64,000 nt of DNA from an uncultured Prevotellaceae bacterium (GTDB lineage Bacteria > Bacteroidota > Bacteroidia > Bacteroidales > Bacteroidaceae), in the NCBI GenBank assembly GCA_902761905.1, contig CACWMK010000002.1, positions 124,001 to 188,000 on the forward strand, read 5' to 3'. Both the position numbers and the translations under genes were made by a program. Position 1 is the first letter of the stretch; every line of letters begins with the position of its first letter. Under the pieces are notes generated by a model, which was given only the letters and a program-made list of their open reading frames with translations, did no database searches and was not told the DNA's origin. Positions 9,199 to 17,584 of this stretch are shown piece after piece.

Positions 9199-9678
9199 AT
9201 GAAGACCAAGCAACAAATCAAGCCAATAAGTCAAGATTTCGACTTTTCGCGAGTACCGTCATGGTATGTGCTGTGTACCAACAATGATTGTCCACTAAAG
9301 GACAACTGTCTGCGACACCTGGCTGGCAAGAATGCTCCAGAAAAACTGGAGATAGCTACTTGCATCATGCCAAAGACACTAAAAAACGGCGATTGCCGTT
9401 GGTTCGACAAGATAACCATTGATGTGTGGGCGGCAGGATTCACTCACCTTTATGACAAGGTGATGAAGAAGGATTACACCACTATGCGTAAGACCATCAC
9501 CAATTATCTGCATGGAGCCAAGATCTACTACGAGTATAAGCGAGGCGAACGTGCCTTGTCGCCCGATGAACAGCAGTGGATACGCAACTACGTTAAGAGT
9601 ATGGGCTACGATTGGGAAGTGGAGTTCGACAGGTTTTTCGAGGACTATGTGTATCACCATCTGGCATTACTCGATTGA
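9199..9678 (+). CDS. DUF6078-like Cys-rich protein of the VirE cassette
   Basis: Soluble 159-residue protein without signal peptide. The N-terminal third has a cysteine cluster, Cys26-x4-Cys31-x5-Cys37, followed by Cys residues in EIATCIMPK and GDCRWF, suggesting a bound metal ion or structural cluster. The rest is helical and rich in aromatic and acidic residues (FDRFFEDYVYHH at the end). It resembles DUF6078 proteins, which I recall beside VirE-type genes in Bacteroidales; the function is unknown. It is the first gene of the inverted-repeat cassette, 147 bases ahead of the helicase gene, from which it is separated by a set of small hairpins. Confidence 0.75.
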   Translation: MKTKQQIKPISQDFDFSRVPSWYVLCTNNDCPLKDNCLRHLAGKNAPEKLEIATCIMPKTLKNGDCRWFDKITIDVWAAGFTHLYDKVMKKDYTTMRKTITNYLHGAKIYYEYKRGERALSPDEQQWIRNYVKSMGYDWEVEFDRFFEDYVYHHLALLD

Positions 9679-9697
9679 TAAAATACACTCGAAAATG

Positions 9698-9795
9698 CGT
9701 TTTCTTGGGGAGAAAACGATGTTTTCTCAATGAGAAAATATTATTTTCCGGATGAGATAACAATATTTTCCGCCGCAGAAAACGCTAGTTTCTGC
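9698..9795. repeat. Serial small hairpins with GAAAA/TTTTC cores
   Basis: Three perfect short hairpins lie in a row: CGTTTTCT/AGAAAACG (9698-9718), TTTTCTC/GAGAAAA (9722-9738) and GCAGAAA/TTTCTGC (9775-9795). All share a TTTTC or TTTC core and alternate arms could also pair. The array fills most of the space between the two cassette genes and could tune expression of the second. Confidence 0.65.
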
Positions 9796-9825
9796 CGTAG
9801 AAAACGATTCTAAAGTAAAAACAAT

Positions 9826-11649
9826 ATGAAACTAACATTTATACTAAGAAACAAGCAAAATGCCCTGAAGCTGTCTACAAAGACTCTCGATAGCTTCATC
9901 GAGCGTATCAAGACAGATACTAAAGACGGAGCCGTGGCACGTCGTCGTCATGAGTTGAACATCTTCAACCATGACATTAGCTACGACAATCTACATCCCT
10001 CGCACCAGATTTACCCATCTGTAGAGTTTGAGCGAGACGCCAACGACAACCTGCGAATGCGTACATTCAATGGGGTGGTGGCACTGACTATCGATAACCT
10101 GCAGACAGCTGATGAAATCGAGGTCGTAAAACAGGCTGCGAAGATTCTACATTACACTCTCGCAGCCTTTGTTGGTCCAACAGGTAAGGAGGTGATAATC
10201 CTAGTGAGAATCGCCAAGGCCGATGGCAGCATGCCAGTGGATGAGGAAGAGGCCGACTTTGTGTGCCGTCAAGGATGGCAGTTGGCTACTACCATATATC
10301 AGGGATTGTTGCCCAAGCCTATCAATCAGCAGCCAGCCTCTGCACGTAGCTGGTTCCGCATGCCGCTGGATTCTACACCTTATTATAATCCCAAAGCCAT
10401 GGCTCTGCCTGTAAGCGAGAAGCCTATCGCAGAGAAACCACATGCTGACCAACCAATGGAGGTTGAGGCTGTAGATGAAGAGGGCGATGCTGAAATAAGT
10501 CAGGAAACCAAGCGACTGATGGGCTATTTGAACTCGAAATATGTTTTCCGCTATAACACCATTATGGGATATACAGAGTATAAGGACTTGAGTCGTAAGT
10601 ACATGGAGTGGGAACCTGTTGACGATCGTGTGATGAAGGGTATGACTATGAAGGTGCGCCTTGCTGGTATCGATGCCAGAGATAGTGATATCCGTCGCTA
10701 CGTGCAGTCGGATATGATTCGCCCCTTCAATCCCATTGGCGACTATCTGTGGGAACAGTACGACAAGTGGGACGGCAAGGATCATATTCGCCGATTGGCC
10801 CGCACAGTGCCTACCGATAATCCCCACTGGGAGAATTGGTTCTACACGTGGTTCCTAGGTATGGTGCGCCAGTGGCAGGTTACCAATCTTGCCAAGTATG
10901 GCAACCAAGCTGTGCCACTGCTGATATCGAATCAGGGATGGAACAAGACCACATTCTGCGAGCAGCTTCTGCCACCAGAACTCCGTTGGGGGTACACAGG
11001 CAATCTGCAGATGGACGACAAGCGACAAGTGTTGCAACAGATGTCGCAGATGCTGTTGATAAATCTGGATGAGTTCAACCAGATATCTCCTCGAACCCAA
11101 CAGGGATTCCTGAAGAACATCATCACACTATCGTCAGTCAAGATTAAGCGTCCATACGGCCGACATGTAGAGGATTTTCCACGTCGAGCCTCGTTCATCG
11201 CCACTACCAACCAAGCCGATGTGTTGGCCGATCCGTCTGGTAGTCGACGATTCCTTAGTGTGGAACTTACTGGCCCTATCGACGTGAGCGTCACACCTAA
11301 CTATGAGCAATTGTATGCTCAAGCCATGAGAGCCCTGCATCAGCACGAGCCATACTATTTCAGTCCTGTGGAAACCCAGAAGATATTGGAGTGGAACAAT
11401 AAGTTCAAGGTGAAGAGTGCTGCTGATCATTATTTCTTCGACTACTTTGAGCCAGCCGCACCAGGCGAGGAGGGCGAATGGATAAGTGCATCAGCTATTT
11501 TTGCCTATCTGAAGGAGAAAGTTGGCGTAAGTTTGCTAAAACCAGCCAATCTTACAGCCTTCGGACGCATGCTTTCAGGCATCCCCGACCTCCAAAAGCG
11601 CATCACAAAGTACGGTTCCGACTACTACGTGAAGCGCAAAACCTCCTAA
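9826..11649 (+). CDS. VirE/BT4734-family primase-helicase-like protein
   Basis: A 607-residue protein with the architecture of Bacteroidales BT4734/BF3469 proteins. Residues about 40-190 match the BT4734-type N-terminal domain (primase-like), about 225-300 a linker, and about 300-560 the VirE/VapE helicase-like P-loop domain. The P-loop region reads LLISNQGWNKTTF (about 366-378), where the usual GK is NK; the Walker B strand is MLLINLDEFN (409-418), and SFIATTNQADVL with SGSRRFL gives sensor and arginine motifs. Such proteins occur in phage-related and satellite elements and are taken to act in replication initiation. Here it lies between 90-bp inverted repeats that contain iterated ATCTACCA-like units, so those may be its sites. 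Activity is inferred. Confidence 0.85.
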   Translation: MKLTFILRNKQNALKLSTKTLDSFIERIKTDTKDGAVARRRHELNIFNHDISYDNLHPSHQIYPSVEFERDANDNLRMRTFNGVVALTIDNLQTADEIEVVKQAAKILHYTLAAFVGPTGKEVIILVRIAKADGSMPVDEEEADFVCRQGWQLATTIYQGLLPKPINQQPASARSWFRMPLDSTPYYNPKAMALPVSEKPIAEKPHADQPMEVEAVDEEGDAEISQETKRLMGYLNSKYVFRYNTIMGYTEYKDLSRKYMEWEPVDDRVMKGMTMKVRLAGIDARDSDIRRYVQSDMIRPFNPIGDYLWEQYDKWDGKDHIRRLARTVPTDNPHWENWFYTWFLGMVRQWQVTNLAKYGNQAVPLLISNQGWNKTTFCEQLLPPELRWGYTGNLQMDDKRQVLQQMSQMLLINLDEFNQISPRTQQGFLKNIITLSSVKIKRPYGRHVEDFPRRASFIATTNQADVLADPSGSRRFLSVELTGPIDVSVTPNYEQLYAQAMRALHQHEPYYFSPVETQKILEWNNKFKVKSAADHYFFDYFEPAAPGEEGEWISASAIFAYLKEKVGVSLLKPANLTAFGRMLSGIPDLQKRITKYGSDYYVKRKTS

Positions 11650-11657
11650 AAATCCAT

Positions 11658-11747
11658 TTATCTACCATCTACCACCTATCTACCACCACCCAGCCAGTCT
11701 GCATAAATACAGACATTTCGAAAGAGTGGTGGTGGATTGGTAGATAA
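11658..11747. repeat. Right 90-bp inverted repeat of the cassette
   Basis: Begins 9 bases after the helicase stop codon. Its reverse complement aligns end to end with 9002-9091 without gaps: the outer 20 bases are identical, the inner third differs at about one base, and most changes lie in the middle. Confidence 0.85.
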
Positions 11748-11762
11748 AACACAAAAATAAAA

Positions 11763-11799
11763 ATCGCCGGTGAGATCTGTGGAGATGCTCATCGGCGAT
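11763..11799 (-). repeat. Dispersed hairpin repeat, copy 1 (probable terminator of the ATPase gene)
   Basis: Plus strand core CGCCGGTGAG - ATCT - GTGG loop - AGAT - g - CTCATCGGCG. On the minus strand it follows the ATPase stop codon by about 8 bases and ends in TTTTTATTTTTG, as a Rho-independent terminator would. Two near-identical copies lie at 13391 and 32621. Confidence 0.75.
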
Positions 11800-11806
11800 A
11801 AAGGTT

Positions 11807-13228
11807 TTAAAACAAATCGTCAAGTGTGACTTGTGTTTGGATCATTTCTGAATATTTTCCGCGAGCCACACCTTCTGTTGTAATCATTGTAAGCCATGGA
11901 GTGTGGCGAAGTCCTGTTTCTTGTATAAAGGCATTCTTGCGTTTATTGATTCTTTCATACTCGTCTTTGTCAAGATTATACTCGTACTGACAATATTTGA
12001 CTTCGCAAATGTTGACGATTTTATCAGCACGTTCAATAATAATATCTATTTGTGCGGCTGGTGTAGAGGTTTTGCTACGCCAAGAATAACTTAATGTTGA
12101 AATGGTGTCAAGATGCAGGGAATGTTTTATTTGTTGTATGTGAGCCATACAAATCCTTTCGTATGTAAGTCCCATCCATGAGTTCACTTCTGGTGTGTTT
12201 ATATGATGAGACCAATATTGCTGCTCAACTTCAGCTCTTTCGATAAAGGTGAGATAGAAAAGGCTAAAGAAATCACATAGTTGATATATTGCATCTTTAC
12301 GCTTAATTTCCTTTTCGCGAACGATATTCTTACGTATAAGATCGCAACATACAAGGTCTTCAAGTTGTTTTCCTAGATGTCCATTGTTAGAGCATTTTAA
12401 CTCTGATGCAATCTCCTCTCGTGTAAGTCCTTTACGACTTTTGTTTAGTGCCTTAATAATGTCAATGTATTTTTCGGGGTTCTTGTATAAGGTGTTGAAT
12501 AGTCGACGAAATTCACGACGCATCTGTATGTCTTGGCTGAAAAAAAGACGGTCTACGTTCTGAACAAGACTTTCTTCTTTGTCTAATAGACTTAGATAAT
12601 ATGGTATTCCGCCAAATATCATATATGCCTGAAGTACCATCTGTCGATTCCATAAAAAATGCTGATATTCAAGATATTGCTCTGTTTCCTTAAGTGTAAA
12701 GGGGTGGATAGGCATCTCAACGGTTATGCGGTCATGTAATCCCCCCTTGCTATCGATAACGTTAGTTATCATCCAGCTAGTAGCACTGCCACATATTATA
12801 AATACAAAGTTATCGTACTGACTGGCCCAATTATTCCAAAAATATCCTACAGCACCTGCCACATTTGAGCCTTCGGCATCCATCGCTGGCAGTTCGTCAA
12901 TAAATACTATGCATTGTTCTCCGTTATTAACTTTCTTTTTTAATGCATTTTTCAGCATTATGAAAGCTTGCATCCAGTCTTTGGGCTGTTCAGGAACATC
13001 AAAGCCGTAGTCGTTCATGGCATCTACAAACGCGGTAAACTGGTCTTTTAGTGTCCCCTCAATAACGCCTGTCATTTTAAATGCAAACTGATTTCTGAAC
13101 ATCTGGTTAATCAAAAATGTCTTACCCACACGTCTGCGACCGTACAGAGCTATAAACTCTGGACGTACTCTATCTACTGCTGCTGATAGCTTTTTGATTT
13201 CCTGCTCTCTACCAATTATCGTATTCAT
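11807..13228 (-). CDS. AAA ATPase with DUF234-like, nuclease-like C-terminus
   Basis: A 473-residue member of the archaeal-type ATPase_2/AAA_14 group. Walker A is YGRRRVGKT (about 30-37), Walker B CIVFIDELPAMD (about 107-118), with a sensor strand FIICGSATSWM. A winged-helix stretch follows (GLTREEIASELKC), then a C-terminal domain with a PD-(D/E)xK-like pattern: IDIII near Asp395 and ICEVK with Glu409 and Lys411. The ATG at 13228 is chosen because the longer TTG start at 13264 would overlap the promoter box. These ATPases are multiplied in Bacteroidales genomes and their role is unknown; a link to mobile DNA or defence is only a guess. Confidence 0.85.
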   Translation of the reverse strand: MNTIIGREQEIKKLSAAVDRVRPEFIALYGRRRVGKTFLINQMFRNQFAFKMTGVIEGTLKDQFTAFVDAMNDYGFDVPEQPKDWMQAFIMLKNALKKKVNNGEQCIVFIDELPAMDAEGSNVAGAVGYFWNNWASQYDNFVFIICGSATSWMITNVIDSKGGLHDRITVEMPIHPFTLKETEQYLEYQHFLWNRQMVLQAYMIFGGIPYYLSLLDKEESLVQNVDRLFFSQDIQMRREFRRLFNTLYKNPEKYIDIIKALNKSRKGLTREEIASELKCSNNGHLGKQLEDLVCCDLIRKNIVREKEIKRKDAIYQLCDFFSLFYLTFIERAEVEQQYWSHHINTPEVNSWMGLTYERICMAHIQQIKHSLHLDTISTLSYSWRSKTSTPAAQIDIIIERADKIVNICEVKYCQYEYNLDKDEYERINKRKNAFIQETGLRHTPWLTMITTEGVARGKYSEMIQTQVTLDDLF

Positions 13229-13253
13229 CCCAATTAACTTGTTTGTTACAGCG

Positions 13254-13284
13254 CAAAGATACAATAAACAATCGAAATGTGCAA
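13254..13284 (-). promoter_or_regulatory. Promoter of the AAA ATPase gene
   Basis: Minus strand TTG (13282-13284), 20 bases, then TATCTTTG (13254-13261). This fits the Bacteroidetes consensus closely and sits 25 bases before the ATG at 13228. The first tandem palindrome abuts its -33 box. Confidence 0.8.
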
Positions 13285-13287
13285 GTG

Positions 13288-13331
13288 TTTTGGGCGAAAT
13301 CTAACTAAAAAGTGATAGATTTCGCCCAAAA
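13288..13331. repeat. Palindrome 1 upstream of the ATPase promoter
   Basis: Perfect 16-bp inverted repeat TTTTGGGCGAAATCTA / TAGATTTCGCCCAAAA with a 12-base spacer. It starts 4 bases upstream of the -33 box. Confidence 0.9.
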
Positions 13332-13341
13332 TAACAAAGTG

Positions 13342-13381
13342 TCGGGCGAAATCTACCCTAAAATGCATAGATTTCGCCCGA
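13342..13381. repeat. Palindrome 2 upstream of the ATPase promoter
   Basis: Perfect 14-bp inverted repeat TCGGGCGAAATCTA / TAGATTTCGCCCGA with a 12-base spacer. It shares the GGGCGAAATCTA arm with palindrome 1, and both spacers are 12 bases but of different sequence. Confidence 0.9.
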
Positions 13382-13390
13382 AACTAAAAA

Positions 13391-13425
13391 CCGCTGGTGA
13401 GATCTGTGGAGATGCTCATTGGTGG
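13391..13425 (-). repeat. Dispersed hairpin repeat, copy 2 (overlaps the MATE stop codon)
   Basis: Plus strand CCGCTGGTGAG, inner ATCT-GTGG-AGAT, CTCATTGGTGG. The MATE stop codon (13416-13418) lies in the right arm. On the plus strand the arms pair fully with four G-T wobbles; on the minus strand these are A-C mismatches. On the minus strand GTTTTTAG follows. Confidence 0.75.
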
Positions 13426-15194
13426 CTAATGGGCCTCATAAATGTGAGGAATACCACATTCTGGTTGTACATGAACTTGTATTTCATATCAGCCATAGTA
13501 TTAACTAATGCGAGGCCAAGACCATCGCCATCTTCATTGAAGGATACTGATTTCAGAATTGGATTGAAAGGTTTTCCATCGTCTTTTATAAGAACGGAAA
13601 CGGTATCTTTGCGACAGACGATATGTACATCGAACAGATGCTTGTCGGCATCTTTGTTGACGGCATAGGTAACGATGTTATACATCAACTCTTCGCAGCA
13701 GAGATTAATCTGAAAAGATGTGGATGATTCTATGTTGCAACTTTCTAAGAAGGAAAGTATGTTCTCAAGCGCCTGCTGTACATCATCATTATTATACTTG
13801 ACCGAGAAGTTCAGCGACTGGCCATCATCAGTTTTCGGAATCAGAGTCATCACCTCGGCATCGGGATTCTTATGGTGAATAACTAATGTTACAACCAGGT
13901 AAATGCCCAATAGGAACAAACCTGAAACAGGGAATCCCCACCACAGCCATTCTGGTTTTATCCATGCCAGCAGTCCCACAAACAGAACCATACAACCCAT
14001 CTGAACGATACTCATCACTGTGCTCAACGACCAATAACCTAAAATCTGATAAAGGATACGATATACGACAGCTATAGCGTAAGGAATCAGTAGGAGGGCA
14101 TAGATGCGTAAGGCACTATAAAACATGCCCTCTGACTGTATGGGATCACTGGTGAAGAGTCGTCCGATACTTTCGGGCGTTATCATTACAAACAAGGTGA
14201 TGACCAACAGACTCAAACAGATGTATTTCATCACCTTATTAGTGAGAATACGCAAACCCATATTGTCTTTTTCGCCTATCAACAGTCCGCCAATGGAGTA
14301 AATCGAAGTCGCAATACCGCTCAGCACCATCTGTTGGATTACAAACAACTGGAAACAGACTGCCCATGCAAAGATGCCTTCGGTGCCTAAGCTGCTGAGT
14401 ATAATGCTATTGATGGCATAGGTGCTGATACCTAACAGCAAGGTGTTGATGCCCATTGGGAATCCCATCTTGACACCTTTTAGAATATATTGGTGACACT
14501 GCTTTAACTCCAACTGCCAATGATAGGAATTGTTGGCACTCTGGAAATGACGGGAACATAGCAGTAATGCCGTAACGCTACCTATGATAGAGGCCCAGGC
14601 TGAACCTTCGATACCAGTTCTCAGAATAGCTATGAAAAGAATGTCGAAAAACAGGTTGACGACGCTGCTTACCAACACTGCCTTCATTACCAGCTTAGGA
14701 TTGCCGTCGGTCTTGATGAAGTTAGTGATGGTCATGAAGAGAATCGTGATAGTAGTGCCTAACAGCATGATACGCAAATAGCGGAGTGATAGCGTATAGA
14801 CGACAGGCGTATCATTAGTGATAAAACTGGCTACCTGAGGACTGAAGATCAATAGCAGTGCGGAGAAGAACACGCCGACGACAATAAGGCCGATAAGCGT
14901 AGATGTGAAAATCTTGTTAGCTGTCTGTGCATCGCGCTCACCAAGCGATCTGGCTACCAGCACCGTCCCGCCCATACCGAAGAGCATCATCAGGAAATTG
15001 AAGAAGATGACGACCGGCATGGTCAGGTTGATGGCAGAGATGGCCTCCGGCCCGATGAACTGGCTAACCACGATTGCATCTGTGGTCATCGCTATCTGAG
15101 AAGCCACCGACGCCAGGATCGACGCCCACATAAATTGGTGCAGTGCCTTGGCGATGAGGTATCCTTTTTTCTTTCGTTCTTCTTTGTCTACCAT
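13416..15194 (-). CDS. MATE-family exporter fused to a HATPase (RsbW-like) domain
   Basis: 592 residues. Residues about 10-445 are a MATE transporter with 12 predicted membrane segments (early ASILASVASQIAMTTDAIVV, then LMMLFGMGGTVLVARSLGE), expected to export small molecules by ion antiport across the inner membrane. After a linker, residues about 455-592 form a GHKL ATPase like the anti-sigma kinases RsbW/SpoIIAB: N-box CCEELMYNIV, DDGKPFNP and GDGLGLALVNTM. MATE proteins normally end near residue 450, so the tail is an added domain. It starts 10 bases after the TonB receptor gene, the last gene of the NRPS operon. Export of the peptide product, gated by the cytoplasmic domain, is the likely but untested role. 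Confidence 0.88.
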   Translation of the reverse strand: MVDKEERKKKGYLIAKALHQFMWASILASVASQIAMTTDAIVVSQFIGPEAISAINLTMPVVIFFNFLMMLFGMGGTVLVARSLGERDAQTANKIFTSTLIGLIVVGVFFSALLLIFSPQVASFITNDTPVVYTLSLRYLRIMLLGTTITILFMTITNFIKTDGNPKLVMKAVLVSSVVNLFFDILFIAILRTGIEGSAWASIIGSVTALLLCSRHFQSANNSYHWQLELKQCHQYILKGVKMGFPMGINTLLLGISTYAINSIILSSLGTEGIFAWAVCFQLFVIQQMVLSGIATSIYSIGGLLIGEKDNMGLRILTNKVMKYICLSLLVITLFVMITPESIGRLFTSDPIQSEGMFYSALRIYALLLIPYAIAVVYRILYQILGYWSLSTVMSIVQMGCMVLFVGLLAWIKPEWLWWGFPVSGLFLLGIYLVVTLVIHHKNPDAEVMTLIPKTDDGQSLNFSVKYNNDDVQQALENILSFLESCNIESSTSFQINLCCEELMYNIVTYAVNKDADKHLFDVHIVCRKDTVSVLIKDDGKPFNPILKSVSFNEDGDGLGLALVNTMADMKYKFMYNQNVVFLTFMRPISHQ

Positions 15195-15204
15195 GTCATT
15201 ATTC

Positions 15205-17583
15205 TTATAGCTTGAACGATACAGTAGCCATTACCATGCGTCCCAGAGCTTGATATGGAATGTAGAATGAACCACCGATGTAATATGTCTTGTCGAACAG
15301 ATTATCGCAATCAAGCGATAGTTGGATGGTATCACGATAAGAGTATTTGAGGCCCAGGTCTACAATGGCGTTTCCACTGAGATTGAAATCTTCGCTGCCA
15401 GGTATTTGAGTATTGGCCTTGTTAAGGGTCTTAGAGGTGAACTTCAAACCAGCAGCCAACCACAGCAGATGCTTCCCGCTGTTCAAGAGACGCTTGCTAC
15501 AGGTCAAGTTGGCTGTGAATGCCGGGATGCTGTAGATCTGGTTGTCGGTGTAGTAGTACTCTTCAGCTTCTAACGGGCGTAAGTAAGTCATGTTGGCATC
15601 AATACGGAAGGAAGGAAGTTTGAAACTTAGTTCAGCCTCGGCACCAGCTACTTTCAGACTACCCGAGTTAATGTACTTAGGTGTTGATTGGTCCGTACTT
15701 GGGTTATTCACTACGATATCCGTCAAATGATTGTAGAATATGTTAACATCGTAGTCGAGATGCCAACTTTTAATCTTTCCCATGAAGTCAAGTTGGATAG
15801 CATTCATATATTCAGGCATTAGGTCTTCACTACCGCGTGCACCATTAGAAGTGTTATGTCGATAGAAATAGGGCGCATCCACAAAGGCGCGAGAATAAGA
15901 CAGTTTCGTACTGAATTTCTCATTGGGGAAGTAAATCAGAGCCACTCGGGGTGATAAAGCAGAGACATTCTTTCCGTTGGCACGATTCTTATTGTCAAAT
16001 CGCAGGCCTGCATTGAGAATGAATTGCGTCGTAAAATAGTGTTTGCCCTGAACAAAAGCAGAATAACTTCTTTCGCTGCTGATGCGAATCATATTTTTTT
16101 CTTCGGGAAAAGTTACAAAAATCTTGGTGTACTTTTCACCCATGACATAATCATTGCTTGACAGTTTAAAATATTCGAACTGAGCGCCCAAAAGAAAATT
16201 ACCTTTCATGCTTCCTAACGTATAGTTGGCATCTACCTTAGCCATCGCACCTATAGTGTATTCCTGATAAACAAGATTCTGTAGCACAGCAGTTGTCATT
16301 TTCGCAGAAACGGGATTGGCATTTTCGTCAAACACAGGAACTTTCATGGAATCGTCAGATATTGTCTGATAGTTTTGTATGTTATACCAGTCACCGTAGG
16401 CTGAAACGTTAAGGTTGACTTTACCAAGTTGCTTTGTATACCCTAATTCCAAATGCTTTTCGTTGATGGTATATCCTGGCTTATTACCATTCAGAGTTCG
16501 ATATGCATCATAGTCGTAGGTCTGTGCATACCAAGAATACTGTGGAACTTGTTTGCCATTCTTAAGATTGAGCATGAAGTTGAACCCCTTATATTTTAAG
16601 GTACAACCAATATCATAGGATGGTTTCTCGTTATAGCCACCAATATATGCATAGCCGTCGTGTTTGGACATAGAATAACCGGTAAGTTTTGGGATATCAA
16701 TTCTCTGGCCTTGTGAAGTATATAGAGAGGCCCATGCCATTACATCTGCATCAAGCAGGGTGGTGCCTGCGATAAAATCGGCACGGTGCGTGCCATACGA
16801 TCCATAACCATACTTGCCCTTAACGCCATTCACTTCGTTTCCATTCTTAGTGATGATATTCACTACGGCAGTCAAAGCCACGTTACCATACAGTGAAGAT
16901 GCAGGTCCGCGCAGAACCTCGATATGGTCGATTTTCTCTGTACTGATGGCGTAGTCGAGTTTTCCATTATTGGTGGAACGCAAATTCAGGCGGTGCCCGT
17001 TTTCCATCACCAGAATCTTTTCCTGACTTGACGTATAGACACCATGCATGGCTACATTCGAAATAGAATAGGCAGAAACTTCGTTCAGTCCAGGTACGTA
17101 TGTAGCCAAAACCTGTCCCAAACTCTTGTTGTTACTGAGTTGGTCAATCATTTCGCGAGTTATAACAGTGACAGGTACAGGCGCCTCATTGATACTTTCT
17201 GCCTGGCTAGAAGCCGTAGTCACGGTAGAGCTGCGCCCCGACTTGAGCTGGGCAATCATATCCTCGAAGCGGACAGGGTCCTGTACGGACGTATAATATG
17301 GATTGATGCTTAACAGCGAACGCGCATACTTTTCAGACATATCCGTGTCATCTTGAGCGAGATAACAGATGGAAACCAGTCGCAAGGCGCTTTGACGCAG
17401 ATTGCCAGTAAAATCATTTAGATTCCCCTCCAATAATTCTATGGTCTGGTCAAGTTGTCCTATCTTATAGGCTTCTTCTGCCTTTGTATAGACTTGGCGT
17501 AAGTCCTGTTTTTCCTGTGCTGAGGCCGTAAAGGGCATCAACATCATGCTCACTGTGAAAATAAGACATAAATACTTTTTCAT
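15205..17583 (-). CDS. TonB-dependent outer-membrane receptor of the NRPS operon
   Basis: 792 residues from the ATG at 17583, one base after the NRPS stop codon (a longer frame from 17652 would overlap the NRPS gene). Signal peptide (FTASAQ), then a TPR-like helical N-terminal extension (about 25-130), a plug domain (about 140-260, with VLRGPASSLYGN and AVVNIITKNG) and a 22-strand-type barrel ending in TVSFKL. There is no SusD partner and no CarboxypepD-like domain, so it resembles siderophore or cobalamin-type receptors rather than SusC. Sitting between the NRPS and the exporter, it may take up the NRPS product, possibly with bound metal. The ligand cannot be told from sequence. Confidence 0.9.
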   Translation of the reverse strand: MKKYLCLIFTVSMMLMPFTASAQEKQDLRQVYTKAEEAYKIGQLDQTIELLEGNLNDFTGNLRQSALRLVSICYLAQDDTDMSEKYARSLLSINPYYTSVQDPVRFEDMIAQLKSGRSSTVTTASSQAESINEAPVPVTVITREMIDQLSNNKSLGQVLATYVPGLNEVSAYSISNVAMHGVYTSSQEKILVMENGHRLNLRSTNNGKLDYAISTEKIDHIEVLRGPASSLYGNVALTAVVNIITKNGNEVNGVKGKYGYGSYGTHRADFIAGTTLLDADVMAWASLYTSQGQRIDIPKLTGYSMSKHDGYAYIGGYNEKPSYDIGCTLKYKGFNFMLNLKNGKQVPQYSWYAQTYDYDAYRTLNGNKPGYTINEKHLELGYTKQLGKVNLNVSAYGDWYNIQNYQTISDDSMKVPVFDENANPVSAKMTTAVLQNLVYQEYTIGAMAKVDANYTLGSMKGNFLLGAQFEYFKLSSNDYVMGEKYTKIFVTFPEEKNMIRISSERSYSAFVQGKHYFTTQFILNAGLRFDNKNRANGKNVSALSPRVALIYFPNEKFSTKLSYSRAFVDAPYFYRHNTSNGARGSEDLMPEYMNAIQLDFMGKIKSWHLDYDVNIFYNHLTDIVVNNPSTDQSTPKYINSGSLKVAGAEAELSFKLPSFRIDANMTYLRPLEAEEYYYTDNQIYSIPAFTANLTCSKRLLNSGKHLLWLAAGLKFTSKTLNKANTQIPGSEDFNLSGNAIVDLGLKYSYRDTIQLSLDCDNLFDKTYYIGGSFYIPYQALGRMVMATVSFKL

Positions 17584-17584
17584 A

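Larger units (their letters stand above)
9002..11747. mobile_element. Inverted-repeat-bounded DUF6078-VirE cassette
   Basis: A 2746-bp unit starts and ends with 90-bp inverted repeats that align without gaps at roughly 84 percent identity. It holds two plus-strand genes, a 159-residue Cys-rich protein and a 607-residue VirE-type primase-helicase. There is no transposase, integrase or toxin, and I could not identify a target-site duplication. Whether it moves, replicates as a unit, or merely has paired binding sites at both ends is inference. Confidence 0.55.

Noticed and set aside
9002-11747. Calling the cassette an insertion sequence or integrative element
   Set aside because: No transposase, integrase or target duplication is visible; only the ends and the VirE gene support mobility.
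13288-13381. Tandem palindromes as a CRISPR array
   Set aside because: Only two units, both palindromic with 12-base spacers, and no cas genes.
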